A stretch of 64,000 nucleotides of DNA from Hoeflea_A sp040932035 (GTDB taxonomy: Bacteria; Pseudomonadota; Alphaproteobacteria; Rhizobiales; Rhizobiaceae): NCBI RefSeq assembly GCF_040932035.1, contig NZ_JBFRBB010000004.1, forward strand, positions 496,001 to 560,000, written 5' to 3'. Below, piece after piece: positions 53,751 through 62,799 of the stretch (positions are counted from its first letter, which is position 1; each line of letters opens with the position of its first letter). The position numbers were made by a program, and so were the translations under genes. The notes under the pieces were generated by a model. That model did not search any database. It had not been told where the DNA came from and saw only the letters and a program-made list of their open reading frames with translations.

Positions 53751-55373
53751 TTAGCCGTCGAAGAAATGTGACCACCGTTTGAAAAAAGTTCTCAGCTCCC
53801 GATAGTTCTCAACTTCGCCGTCCAAGTCCTTGGGAGACGATTTCCTGTAACGAACTTCAAGCTCGTGTCCGGCCGACAAACCAAGAAGGCGACAGAGCCT
53901 GCTGCCGACAACCTGCGTCTGGTCCGCCAGGTTTTCGTAGTAGATCTTCAGGTAACGGTCCCGGCCATCAAGCATGCCATCATATTTCGACTGCATGCCT
54001 TCCTTGTTCAGAAAATCCCACACACAGTGGTCCGGCTCGATTGTGTAGGTTGGCTGCTCGGGTATGACCTCCTTGGCGCCATAGGCCCATTTGTCGGTAA
54101 TCCGGGCACGAAGCTCCGATGCAAAGCGCCGAAGAAGGTTTCGCCGCACCAGATGTATGATCGTGATCGATGGATTTTGAAGCAACGCTTCCGTTACCGA
54201 GCTGTATTTGTCGGCCTGGCTGTACATCATCTTGAAACCGATCGCCCGCAGCTTCTTCGCTTTCGCCACATCGAAATAGGAATTCACGAATGCCACGGGA
54301 TCCTGGCTTCTCAGGTCTGACAATCTTTGGTCATTTGCCAGTATGTCGTCGTTCTCAATGGGAAGTTGCTGTGCTTCGATATAGTAGTCGTTGAACAGCT
54401 CCCCGGCCGTCAGGCAGTCCTCATGGGAGTCGAGCAGGCCTAAAAGCAGGTTTGATCCGCTGCGCTCCGGGCAAAGCAGGACGAATTTCGATGGCTCGCC
54501 CGCCGCGGCTTCCACTTTGGGACGCGCGGAATCCGCTACAGGCATCGTATATTTCCGGCAGGCAGATATCACGGCCGGAGCGCTGTCCAGGTGCATTTCC
54601 GGCGATGGATAGTAGGTGTTGTATAAATAACCGCCTCGCGATTGCGCGCCGTCAATATCCTTGTCGCCCGGAAACAGTTTTTGCGGCATGCCGATGTCGT
54701 TCGCGTATTCAACAAAATCATCGCAGTGGACTTTTATATCCTCAAACACGCGGCGATTGACCAACTGGGGATAGCGGTTCAGCACCGCATAGGGGTCGTT
54801 GAAATTGTCCTCGTAGTCGGGGCTTCTGTCCGAAAACCAGAACAGGATTTTGGGCACCTGGATTTTTGCCAGCAGATTTGCAAACGTGATCGTGTAGTTT
54901 TCACGGGTCTCCTGGACGACCTTCTCGATAGTCTCGATGTCTCCGCCGGCGAACAGATCCTCAAAAAAATGCTCGAAACGCATCGTTTTGTTGTCACTCA
55001 GCCTTTTCCCGAGCACGCCTCCGTCCTCGCGATTGCTGAACAGGGAATTGCTGGCGCTGCGTCCCGCAAGAACCTGGATGACAACAAATTCAGATCTGTT
55101 GATGATGCTTACATAGGCTGGGTCGTCGAAATGCTCCGGCCCCGCGCCTCCGACACCGAGATTGAGAACCGGCAATCCCAGTTCCTCGGAGAGGATATTG
55201 GGATACGGCCTTGCAGCGAAGCGGCCATAGGTTTGGGCAGCGCCGATGCAAACGGCGTAGGGGCGTGAAATATCGACTGCCGGACCGCGAAATTGTTTCG
55301 GACCGATTTCCGGGTATTCAGCAAGCTCGTAGTCGAAATTCGGCTGGTCCAGGTTTTGATAGTAATGGCCCAC
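53751..55373 (-). CDS. DUF6473-like domain fused to an Stf0-type sulfotransferase
   Basis: A 540-residue two-domain protein. Residues 1-285 resemble DUF6473 (SGNH/GSCFA-like): QFRGPAVDISRPYAVCIGAAQTYG, cut here as two pieces, then LPVLNLGVGGAGPEHF. Residues about 295-540 resemble Stf0 sulfotransferase, with the PAPS 5'-phosphosulfate loop CPERSGSNLL from C301 and the 3'-phosphate region IIHLVRRNLLRRFAS. It should transfer sulfate from PAPS to a sugar. The GTG at 55371-55373 is chosen for its GGGAGG site; a longer frame starts at 55409. It points towards the glycosyltransferases. Confidence 0.84.
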   Translation of the reverse strand: MGHYYQNLDQPNFDYELAEYPEIGPKQFRGPAVDISRPYAVCIGAAQTYGRFAARPYPNILSEELGLPVLNLGVGGAGPEHFDDPAYVSIINRSEFVVIQVLAGRSASNSLFSNREDGGVLGKRLSDNKTMRFEHFFEDLFAGGDIETIEKVVQETRENYTITFANLLAKIQVPKILFWFSDRSPDYEDNFNDPYAVLNRYPQLVNRRVFEDIKVHCDDFVEYANDIGMPQKLFPGDKDIDGAQSRGGYLYNTYYPSPEMHLDSAPAVISACRKYTMPVADSARPKVEAAAGEPSKFVLLCPERSGSNLLLGLLDSHEDCLTAGELFNDYYIEAQQLPIENDDILANDQRLSDLRSQDPVAFVNSYFDVAKAKKLRAIGFKMMYSQADKYSSVTEALLQNPSITIIHLVRRNLLRRFASELRARITDKWAYGAKEVIPEQPTYTIEPDHCVWDFLNKEGMQSKYDGMLDGRDRYLKIYYENLADQTQVVGSRLCRLLGLSAGHELEVRYRKSSPKDLDGEVENYRELRTFFKRWSHFFDG

Positions 55374-55573
55374 GGCGTCCTCCCGATTTATTGGCAAAAC
55401 TATCAGCAATCGCGCAATTATGCCATAAGGCGGCTAACAATGCCGCCTATGTGAACTTGCCGCATAAGTTGCAGTTGATTGACTATTTTATCCGCGCGCC
55501 CACGCAATCGGATGCAGGCGTCGGTAACCGGCCCTGCCGTCTGACATACTGCTGGGCGTTGATCACAAAATAA

Positions 55574-55603
55574 CGGGGCCGCCAATTAATATTGACGGCC
55601 CCG
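55574..55603 (-). terminator. Rho-independent terminator of fadD
   Basis: CGGGGCCG and CGGCCCCG pair perfectly; the 14-nt centre can itself fold (CAAT/ATTG). On the minus strand it follows the fadD stop by about 22 bases and leads into TTATTTTG. Confidence 0.85.
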
Positions 55604-55625
55604 ATAGAAATGAACATTGACCGGG

Positions 55626-57371
55626 TCAGGCGGTTTTTGCCAGATCCTCATCACGCAATTCACGCCGCAGGATTTTACCGACATTGGATTTCGGCAATTC
55701 GTCCCGGAATTCGATGAACTTGGGCCGTTTGTAGTTGGTCAGGTGGTCGGTGCACCAGGACTTGACGTCGGCTTCGGTCAAATTCGGATCGGACTTGACG
55801 ACGAACAGCTTGACCACCTCACCCGATTTTTCGTCCGGTACGCCAATGGCTGCAGCCTCGAGTATGCCGTCATGGCTGGCAGCCACTTCCTCGACCTCGT
55901 TCGGATAGACGTTGAAGCCGGAGACAAGGACCATGTCCTTTTTGCGGTCGACAATGCGCACGAAGCCGCTGTCGTCCATATAGCCCATGTCGCCGGAGCG
56001 GAAATATCCGTCCTCAGTCATAACCTTGGCGGTTTCTTCCGGGCGGTTCCAGTAGCCGACCATGACCTGCGGCCCGCGAATACAGATTTCGCCGACTTCG
56101 CCGAGCGGCAGCGATGCGCCGTCCTCGTCACGGATATCGATATCTGTCGATGGCATCGGCAGACCGATCGTGCCGCTGAATTCACCGGCGCCGTCAAAAC
56201 GGTTGGCGGTTGCGACCGGAGAGGTTTCGGAAAGGCCGTAGCCTTCCGAAATATTGCAGCCCGTCAGTTCTTTCCAGCGCTCGGCCACGGGCCGTTGCAC
56301 CGCCATGCCGCCGCCGACGGTCAGACGCAGGTCGGAAAAGTCGAGCTTGCGAAAATCCTCATTCGCCAGCAGCGCGTTAAACAACGTGTTGAGCCCGGGC
56401 AGCACGTGGAATTTGTAGTTGCCGAGCTCTTTGACGAAGCCCGGAATATCGCGCGGATTGGGGATGAGCACATTATGCGCACCCTGGTCCATGCCCATAA
56501 TCGCGTTCACCGTCAGCGCAAAGATGTGGTAGAGCGGCAGGCAGCAGATATAGACAAGCTGATCGGGAAGCTCTTCCCTTCTTCTCAGCGCCTCCAGCCA
56601 GACATCGTTTTGCGCGGCATTCGAAAGAATGTTCCTGTTGGCAAGGGTCGCGCCCTTTGAAACGCCGGTCGTGCCCCCGGTATATTGCAGGAAGGCAATG
56701 TCGTCGGGTCCGCAATCGGCTGGCTTGAAGGTCATTCCGGCGCCGGCTGACAGCGCCGCCTTGAATGATGTGTGACCGGGAAGCGACCAGTCGGGCACCA
56801 TCTTCTTGACCTTGCGCACGACGAAGTTCACCAGATGGCCTTTCAGCCCCATCATGTCGCCCATGGTTGCGACGCAGACCAGTTTGACGTCAGTCTTGCC
56901 GATGACCTGCTGCAGGGTCGTTGCAAAGTTCTCCAGAATGAAGATCGCCTTTGCGCCTGAGTCCTTCAACTGGTGCTCGAGCTCGCGCGGTGTATAGAGC
57001 GGATTGACGTTGACGACCGCATAACCGGCCTGGAGAATGCCGGCGGCGGCAATCGGGTATTGCAGGATATTGGGCATCATGATGGCGACCCGGTCGCCCT
57101 TTTTCAGTCCGTTGGACTGCAGCCAAGCGCCGATCTGGGCGGCATAGGTATCGAGTTCACGATAGGTAATGGTCTTGCCCATGCAGGTGAATGCAGGCTG
57201 GTCCGCATATCGCTCGCAGGCGCTCTTGATCAGTCCGCCGACGGACTGGTGTTGCAGTGGCCCGATTTCAGCCGGCGTGCCTTCCGGGTATGATTTCAGC
57301 CAGACCTTCTCAGCCGCCGCGGCTTCCGCCGTTGTTTCCGACGCGGTTTTGTTTTCAGGCGTGGTGGTCAT
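55626..57371 (-). CDS. fadD: Long-chain fatty acid-CoA ligase
   Basis: A 581-residue acyl-adenylate-forming enzyme that activates fatty acids for beta-oxidation. The AMP-binding P-loop is LQYTGGTTGVSKGATL near residue 215. The adenine-binding GYGLSETSP lies near residue 368, and the hinge GYFRSGDMGYMDDSGFVRI precedes the C-terminal lid with the catalytic Lys in PKSNVGKILRREL. The start follows GGGAGG. It is transcribed alone and ends at a strong terminator. A 12-bp palindrome lies 139 bp upstream. Confidence 0.95.
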   Translation of the reverse strand: MTTTPENKTASETTAEAAAAEKVWLKSYPEGTPAEIGPLQHQSVGGLIKSACERYADQPAFTCMGKTITYRELDTYAAQIGAWLQSNGLKKGDRVAIMMPNILQYPIAAAGILQAGYAVVNVNPLYTPRELEHQLKDSGAKAIFILENFATTLQQVIGKTDVKLVCVATMGDMMGLKGHLVNFVVRKVKKMVPDWSLPGHTSFKAALSAGAGMTFKPADCGPDDIAFLQYTGGTTGVSKGATLANRNILSNAAQNDVWLEALRRREELPDQLVYICCLPLYHIFALTVNAIMGMDQGAHNVLIPNPRDIPGFVKELGNYKFHVLPGLNTLFNALLANEDFRKLDFSDLRLTVGGGMAVQRPVAERWKELTGCNISEGYGLSETSPVATANRFDGAGEFSGTIGLPMPSTDIDIRDEDGASLPLGEVGEICIRGPQVMVGYWNRPEETAKVMTEDGYFRSGDMGYMDDSGFVRIVDRKKDMVLVSGFNVYPNEVEEVAASHDGILEAAAIGVPDEKSGEVVKLFVVKSDPNLTEADVKSWCTDHLTNYKRPKFIEFRDELPKSNVGKILRRELRDEDLAKTA

Positions 57372-57509
57372 ACTCTTCCTCCCGGACTGCGCTGGCGCGG
57401 TTGTGTTGCACTTATCGCGTGTGACGCTCCGCCAGGGGCCGGCTGTCGTTCACGCGTCTCCCATTACCAATTATGATTTATTGTCAGCGGGTCCGCTGCG
57501 CAAGTGCCA

Positions 57510-57521
57510 TTTTACGTAAAA
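57510..57521. promoter_or_regulatory. Possible operator upstream of fadD
   Basis: TTTTACGTAAAA is a perfect 12-bp palindrome in the 57372-57949 gap between divergent fadD and the imelysin gene. Fatty-acid genes are often controlled by TetR-type repressors binding such sites, but no regulator can be named. Apart from this and the Irr-type box, the gap shows nothing supportable. Confidence 0.4.
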
Positions 57522-57759
57522 GTAAGAATATGTCGAGAAGCGAACAATAAAATGGGAAAGGGAATGATCCGGCCGGTTGCCTGTTCGGGTGCTTTGCAAA
57601 TTGACGGGCCAGACCGGTCGATCTGTTGGTTGGCGATGCCATCGCCCGCGGCAGCCGGTCCCGTATCAAGGGTTCAACACAAACCGGCTGACATCAAGGA
57701 GATAGCGTTGGCACCGCCGGCTCGTTGCGGGCACGCTCTGCGGTAAAATATGAGTACTG

Positions 57760-57782
57760 TAGTTTAGAATATATCTAAACTA
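57760..57782. promoter_or_regulatory. Irr-type iron-control element before the imelysin gene
   Basis: TAGTTTAGA and TCTAAACTA are perfect inverted repeats around ATATA. The inner 17 bases read TTTAGAATATATCTAAA, one base from the rhizobial iron-control element (TTTAGAA-N3-TTCTAAA) bound by Irr. It lies 168 bp before the imelysin start. A role in iron control of the pair downstream is strongly suggested. Confidence 0.78.
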
Positions 57783-57949
57783 TTGATATTTAACATTTTT
57801 AAGTAAGAATTTGATTGACAATCCGCCGATTGGAAGCTTATCAGCGCAGTCAATCCGGACAGATGTGCGATTGCGGGCAGGGTCCACGCAACCTCTCCAG
57901 CGCACAACGCACCCGGTGCCGTTCCAATGCTGCTAACCCGGAGCAAATA

Positions 57950-59236
57950 ATGATTGATACTATCAGGAGATTTGGCGCTGCGGTGCCCATGGCCGTCATT
58001 CTGGCCGCAGGCGGTGCACCGGCGGTGCATGCGGAGGTGGACGGCAAAGCCGTTCTGGAAACCTACGCCAATATTGCACAGGCCAATTACAGCGACGCCC
58101 TGACAACGGCCAAAACGCTGGAAGTCGCAATCGGTGCGCTGGTCGCCGATCCGAGCGAAGAAACCCTGAAGGCGGCCCGCACCGCATGGAAGGCGGCGCG
58201 CATTCCCTATCAGCAGACCGAGGCCTTTCGCTTCGGGAATCCGATCGTCGACGATTGGGAAGGGCGGGTGAACGCCTGGCCGCTTGATGAGGGGCTGATC
58301 GACTATGTCGATTCCAGTTATGGCAGCGATTCAGATCTCAATGAACTCTATACCGCCAATATTATCGGTAACGGCAAGGTCAAGGTGAACGGCAAGGCAA
58401 TCGATGCCAGCGTCATCACGCCCAAATTCCTCTCCGGTGAGCTTCACGAGGCGGGCGATGTCGAAGCCAATGTGGCGACCGGCTACCACGCCATCGAGTT
58501 CCTGCTTTGGGGCCAGGACCTCAACGGTACGGGCCCGGGCGCCGGCAACCGTCCCTACACGGACTATGATCCGAACAACTGTACAGGTGGAAACTGTCAG
58601 CGCCGCGCCGAATATCTGGCCGCTGCCGCCAACCTTCTGGTCGACGATCTGGAAGAAATGGTCGCCAACTGGGAAACCGGCGGTGAAGCCCGCAAGGCAG
58701 TGATGGAAGGCGATGTCCGACAGGGCATTGTCACGATCCTCACCGGCATGGGGTCATTGTCCTATGGCGAGCTTGCCGGTGAGCGCATGAAGCTCGGCCT
58801 TTTGCTGCACGACCCGGAAGAAGAGCACGACTGCTTTTCGGACCTTACCCACGTTTCGCACCTTTATGACTCGATCGGCATCCGCAATGTTTACGAGGGC
58901 TCCTACACCCGCACGGACGGATCGGTCGTCAAGGGTCCGTCGGTCTCCGACATGGTCCAGGCCGCCAAGCCCGAGGTCGACAAGGAATTGCGCGCCAAAA
59001 TCGGCGCGACCGTTGCCGCAATGACCGCCATTGCGGATGCGGCGGAAAAGGGCGAAGCCTATGACCAGCAGATTGCCGAGGGCAACGGGACCGGCAATGC
59101 CCGCGTGCAGGAGGCCATCGATGCGCTGGTCGCGCAGACCAAATCAATCGAACGGGCCGTTGCCGCGCTCAATCTGGGCAAGCTCGAGTTCGAGGGTTCC
59201 GACAGTCTCGACAATCCGGCTGCGGTGTTTGAATAG
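57950..59236 (+). CDS. Imelysin-family iron-uptake protein (IrpA-like)
   Basis: A 428-residue periplasmic or surface protein with a signal peptide (about 26 residues, ending VHA). The imelysin GxHxxE motif is GYHAIEFLLWG from residue 178, with H180 and E183. The domain is a two-part helical bundle, and CTGGNC near residue 210 may form a disulfide. Imelysins bind metal and support iron uptake. The ATG follows GGAG. It is 12 bp before a di-haem oxidoreductase, a common partner, and sits behind an Irr-type box. Confidence 0.92.
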   Translation: MIDTIRRFGAAVPMAVILAAGGAPAVHAEVDGKAVLETYANIAQANYSDALTTAKTLEVAIGALVADPSEETLKAARTAWKAARIPYQQTEAFRFGNPIVDDWEGRVNAWPLDEGLIDYVDSSYGSDSDLNELYTANIIGNGKVKVNGKAIDASVITPKFLSGELHEAGDVEANVATGYHAIEFLLWGQDLNGTGPGAGNRPYTDYDPNNCTGGNCQRRAEYLAAAANLLVDDLEEMVANWETGGEARKAVMEGDVRQGIVTILTGMGSLSYGELAGERMKLGLLLHDPEEEHDCFSDLTHVSHLYDSIGIRNVYEGSYTRTDGSVVKGPSVSDMVQAAKPEVDKELRAKIGATVAAMTAIADAAEKGEAYDQQIAEGNGTGNARVQEAIDALVAQTKSIERAVAALNLGKLEFEGSDSLDNPAAVFE

Positions 59237-59248
59237 GAGCGCCCATTG

Positions 59249-60730
59249 ATGCGCGATCGCAGGCCGTCCAGAAGTCTGCTGTTGATTTTTATTTTGGTGG
59301 CGGCGCAGGCTCTTGGCCTCGCCGCCACACCGGTTTTCGCGCAGCGTGCCGGTCTAAGCCCGGCTGATGCCGCGCGCGTCAAGGCGGTCACCCGGCCGGC
59401 GACGGATTTCTCAAAACCGGAAAAATACGAGGCGATGTCCGGCGGCGCAGCAACTCATCGCCAGCCGGCTGGCCGCAAATCCTTCTCTTTTGCCTCTGCC
59501 AATATTGGGTTTGCCGACCGTGAAGATTTCAACCTCGGCGAGGCGCTGTTTGACAAGCTGTGGGTCTCGGCCCCCGCGTCGACCAAGGCATCGGACGGGC
59601 TCGGGCCGCTGTTCAACGCACGCGCCTGCGCCAGTTGCCATATCGGCAACGGCCGCGGACGGGCACCGGATGGTGTAGATGATGAAGGCTCTCTCATCCT
59701 AAGTCTTTCTGCCGGTGGCGGTTACGGCACGGTGCCCGATCCCGCATATGGCAGCCAGCTGCAGACCCGCGCCATACAGGGGCAAATGGCCGAGGGGCGT
59801 GTTGAGACCACCTATGAGGAGTTTCCGGTTCTCCTTGATGACGGCACAAGGACTGTGCTGCGCCGTCCAACCTATCGCCTGAAAGATCTGAGTTCCGGTC
59901 CGATCGCCGGTGGTACGGTTCTGTCGCCGCGCATGGCGCCGCCGATGATAGGACTTGGCCTTGTCGAGCAGATCGCGGCAAGTGACCTTGAGGCGCTTGA
60001 GGATCCTGATGATCGTGACGGCGACGGTATATCCGGCCATCTGAGCCGGGTACGCGAACCCCGGACCGGCCAAATGGCCATTGGCCGCTATGGCTGGAAG
60101 GCCTCGCGGCACTCCGTCAGGGCGCAATCGGCGGCAGCATTTTCCAATGATATCGGTCTGTCGACGTCGCTGTTTCCGCAGCACAGCGGCGATTGCACGC
60201 AATCACAGACGGCCTGCATGTCCGCGCCTCATGGTGAGCAGCCGCATCTTGGCCGGTTCGAGGTCACCGACGCCGTGCTCGATCTCGTGACGTTTTATGC
60301 CGGCAATATAGCCGTACCGGCACGCCGGAACGTCGCCAATCCTGAAGTGCTTGAAGGAAAGGCGCTGTTTTACGGCGCCGGCTGTATTTCGTGCCACACG
60401 CCGAAATTTGTCACCAAGCGCGGTGACGGCGCCAATTCCTTTCAGCTCATATGGCCTTACTCGGACTTTCTTCTGCACGATATGGGTGAGGGGCTGGCCG
60501 ACCAGGGAACCGGCAATCTGACACGCGAATGGCGCACGCCGCCGCTCTGGGGAATTGGCCTTACCAGGGAAGTGCTGGGCGAGGAAAACTATCTTCACGA
60601 CGGTCGCGCCCGGACACTGGAAGAAGCCATTTTGTGGCATGGCGGCGAGGCGGAAACCGCGCGCGATGCCTTTGCGGCGATGGATCGAGAGCACAGGAAT
60701 GCGCTTTTGAGTTTCCTTAATTCTCTGTAA
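59249..60730 (+). CDS. Di-haem oxidoreductase-family protein (DUF1111)
   Basis: A 493-residue exported c-type cytochrome-like protein. It has a signal peptide (to about residue 32, ending FAQ). The haem sites are CASCH at residues 127-131 and CISCH at 379-383. The C-terminus has RTPPLWGIGLTREV and LHDGRARTLEEAILWHGG, typical of the di-haem (thiol oxidoreductase) family. It is translationally close to the imelysin gene (12 bp) and probably passes electrons in iron acquisition. That is inferred from the usual gene pairing. The ATG at 59249 is preferred over a TTG one codon earlier. Confidence 0.92.
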   Translation: MRDRRPSRSLLLIFILVAAQALGLAATPVFAQRAGLSPADAARVKAVTRPATDFSKPEKYEAMSGGAATHRQPAGRKSFSFASANIGFADREDFNLGEALFDKLWVSAPASTKASDGLGPLFNARACASCHIGNGRGRAPDGVDDEGSLILSLSAGGGYGTVPDPAYGSQLQTRAIQGQMAEGRVETTYEEFPVLLDDGTRTVLRRPTYRLKDLSSGPIAGGTVLSPRMAPPMIGLGLVEQIAASDLEALEDPDDRDGDGISGHLSRVREPRTGQMAIGRYGWKASRHSVRAQSAAAFSNDIGLSTSLFPQHSGDCTQSQTACMSAPHGEQPHLGRFEVTDAVLDLVTFYAGNIAVPARRNVANPEVLEGKALFYGAGCISCHTPKFVTKRGDGANSFQLIWPYSDFLLHDMGEGLADQGTGNLTREWRTPPLWGIGLTREVLGEENYLHDGRARTLEEAILWHGGEAETARDAFAAMDREHRNALLSFLNSL

Positions 60731-60828
60731 TAATTCAGCATCTTAGTACAATATTGATTTGCCATGTCTTGCTCTCCTGTACCGCAGCGAGAGCAAAAAC
60801 GCTGCACCCCGCTTGACAAATTCCCTGA

Positions 60829-60850
60829 ATTAATCAAACGTTTAATAAAT
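60829..60850. promoter_or_regulatory. Candidate TetR operator
   Basis: ATTAATCAAAC and GTTTAATAAAT form a 22-bp imperfect palindrome (9 of 11 arm positions) centred on AAACGTTT. A TTGACA box lies just before (60813-60818). It is 68 bp upstream of the TetR gene, so autoregulation and control of the TRAP operon are likely. Confidence 0.6.
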
Positions 60851-60917
60851 AAAACCGGCCGTCGGTTGCATCAGCCGGAATGGAACCTGCCGCAATGAAG
60901 CGGCAGAAGCGGGAGGC

Positions 60918-61613
60918 ATGCCGTTGCCGCAGGCGCAGACAGCGCAGCAGGGAAAGCAGAAGGACAGCCGCACGGCCATCTTGGACGCGGCGGAACAGGC
61001 CTTTGCGGAATACGGGTTCGGTGGCGCGTCCATCCGGGCGATAGCCCGTGAGGCAGACGTCAACCAGGCGATGATCCACTATTACTATCAGAACAAGGAT
61101 CAGCTTTTTACCGCAGTCGTTGCCCGGCGCTCCGGCGAAATCAATGAACGACGCAACAGGGCGCTTGATAGCCTGTTCGACGGCGCGACGCCGACACTAG
61201 AAATGCTTGTTGAAGCCATCTTGCGGCCGACGATCGAACTCGGGCACGACAAGGGGCGCGGCGGTGCCGCCTATGCGCGGCTCATCGTCACTTTCAACAA
61301 CTCGGCCGATGAGCGCTCTCAAAATGCTGCGAAGGATCACTACGATCCGATTGCCCGGCGTTCGATCGATGCAATCATGAAAGTGATGCCGGAGCTGGGC
61401 AAAGCCGAAGCCGTCCGCGGCTATCTGTTTGCCATCAGCGTTGCCCTTTCGGTTATGGCCAAGACCGGGCGTGCCGCGCGGCTCTCGGACGGCCTTTGTG
61501 ATGATTCCGACACGGAAGAAACGGTGACCAGCGTGGTTGCCTTTGCCTGCGCCGGTATCCGGGCGCTGGCCAACAACAAACAAAAGGAAGCCGGACAGGC
61601 CGGTGAAAAGTGA
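60918..61613 (+). CDS. TetR/AcrR-family regulator
   Basis: A 231-residue repressor with the N-terminal helix-turn-helix GGASIRAIAREADVNQAMIH (residues 35-54) followed by YYYQNKDQLF. The ligand domain is about 165 residues. A hairpin (60887-60906) lies just before the GGGAGG site. It precedes the TRAP transporter by 58 bp on the same strand and probably controls it in response to the transported acid or a product. The effector is unknown. Confidence 0.9.
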   Translation: MPLPQAQTAQQGKQKDSRTAILDAAEQAFAEYGFGGASIRAIAREADVNQAMIHYYYQNKDQLFTAVVARRSGEINERRNRALDSLFDGATPTLEMLVEAILRPTIELGHDKGRGGAAYARLIVTFNNSADERSQNAAKDHYDPIARRSIDAIMKVMPELGKAEAVRGYLFAISVALSVMAKTGRAARLSDGLCDDSDTEETVTSVVAFACAGIRALANNKQKEAGQAGEK

Positions 61614-61671
61614 GGCGGACAAGGCTTCCCGACAAACCTGCTTAATAATTGGTGAGGACCAGGAGGAAATA

Positions 61672-62733
61672 ATGAAACGTATCGTATCGACTTTATTGGC
61701 AACCGCCGTCCTGGCGGGCGCGTCTTTTACGGCTAGGGCCGAAACCATAGATGTCACGGTCGCCGCCGGGCACCCGCCGGTGTTCCGCTGGGTCAAGCAT
61801 ACCAACCAGACCTTCATTCCGGCGGTCAACAAGGCGCTGGAAGGCACCGACATTACCGTCAATTGGAGCGAGCATTATGGCGGCTCCCTTGCAAAGGTCG
61901 GCGGTGTTCTGGAAGCGGTTGAAGAGGGGCTTGCCGAAGTCGGCCTTGTCTCCAGCCTTTTCGAGGCGGCCAAGCTGTCGCCACAGAATGTCACCTATTT
62001 CACCCCGTTCGTTTCCAGCGATGCGACGGCAATTTCCAAGTTGATCGATGCGCTGCACGAGGAAAACAAGGAACTGCGTCAGTCCTGGGAGGATAACAAT
62101 CTCGAATATCTCGGCGCCGCGATCGGCATTGATGACTATCTGCTGATGACCAATTTCCCGGTCAATTCGCTCGAGGATCTTAAAGGCAAAAAGATCGGCG
62201 CACCAGGACCGGCTGTCAACTGGCTCAAGGGCACTGGCGCCATCGGCGTTTCGGGCAATCTGACCACCTATTACAACGAACTGAAGACCGGCGTTTACGA
62301 CGGGGTTATCGTCTTTGCCACGGCCGCCTTGCCCGGCAAACTCTATGAGGTCGCCCCGCACATCACCCGCGTCGGCTTCGGCGCCCAGTATGCGGGCGGC
62401 ATTGCGGCCAACAAGGACTGGTACGACGCCCAGCCGGAAGCCCTGCAAAAGGCTCTGAAGAAAGGCGGTATCGCCCAGCGCGAGGCCTATCACAAAGACC
62501 TCGATGCAGCGATTTCCGCTTCGCTTGAAACCATGAAGGCGAATGGCGCGACGATCACGGATGTTTCTCCCGAGTTCCGCATGAAATGGGCGCAAGGCAT
62601 GGAAAACGTCGCCAAGGACTGGGCCGCCAAGCTCGACAGCGAAGGCAAGCCGGGTTCGAAAGTGCTCGCGACTTACATGAACGCCATGCGTGATGCCGGC
62701 GCGAAGCCGGTCCGCAACTGGGACCAGGAATAG
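61672..62733 (+). CDS. TRAP transporter substrate-binding protein (DctP type)
   Basis: A 353-residue periplasmic binding protein with a signal peptide (ending ARA at about residue 23). The DctP fold is seen in WSEHYGGSLAKVGGVLEAVE, the central LKGKKIGAPGPAVNWLKGTG and VYDGVIVFATAALPGKLYEV. The usual carboxylate-binding Arg of many DctP proteins is not obvious at its normal place, so the substrate may not be a simple dicarboxylate. The start has a strong AGGAGG. It is the first gene of the SBP-DctQ-DctM unit. Confidence 0.92.
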   Translation: MKRIVSTLLATAVLAGASFTARAETIDVTVAAGHPPVFRWVKHTNQTFIPAVNKALEGTDITVNWSEHYGGSLAKVGGVLEAVEEGLAEVGLVSSLFEAAKLSPQNVTYFTPFVSSDATAISKLIDALHEENKELRQSWEDNNLEYLGAAIGIDDYLLMTNFPVNSLEDLKGKKIGAPGPAVNWLKGTGAIGVSGNLTTYYNELKTGVYDGVIVFATAALPGKLYEVAPHITRVGFGAQYAGGIAANKDWYDAQPEALQKALKKGGIAQREAYHKDLDAAISASLETMKANGATITDVSPEFRMKWAQGMENVAKDWAAKLDSEGKPGSKVLATYMNAMRDAGAKPVRNWDQE

Positions 62734-62744
62734 GCGTCGAACCG

Positions 62745-62776
62745 GGAGCCTTGGCGGAAGTGACTGCCGAGGCTCC
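62745..62776 (+). promoter_or_regulatory. Intercistronic stem-loop in the TRAP operon
   Basis: GGAGCCTTGGC and GCCGAGGCTCC form an 11-bp stem with one G-T type mismatch and a 10-nt loop, between the binding-protein and small-permease genes. Without a T-run it is more likely an mRNA-stability or attenuation element that keeps binding-protein message in excess. Confidence 0.6.
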
Positions 62777-62799
62777 TGGCGCAATCCTGTAACAATCCA

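Noticed and set aside
55617..56660. 347-residue plus-strand open frame
   Set aside because: Antisense to fadD, with no domain or start signal.
61693..62784. 363-residue minus-strand open frame
   Set aside because: Antisense shadow of the TRAP binding-protein gene.
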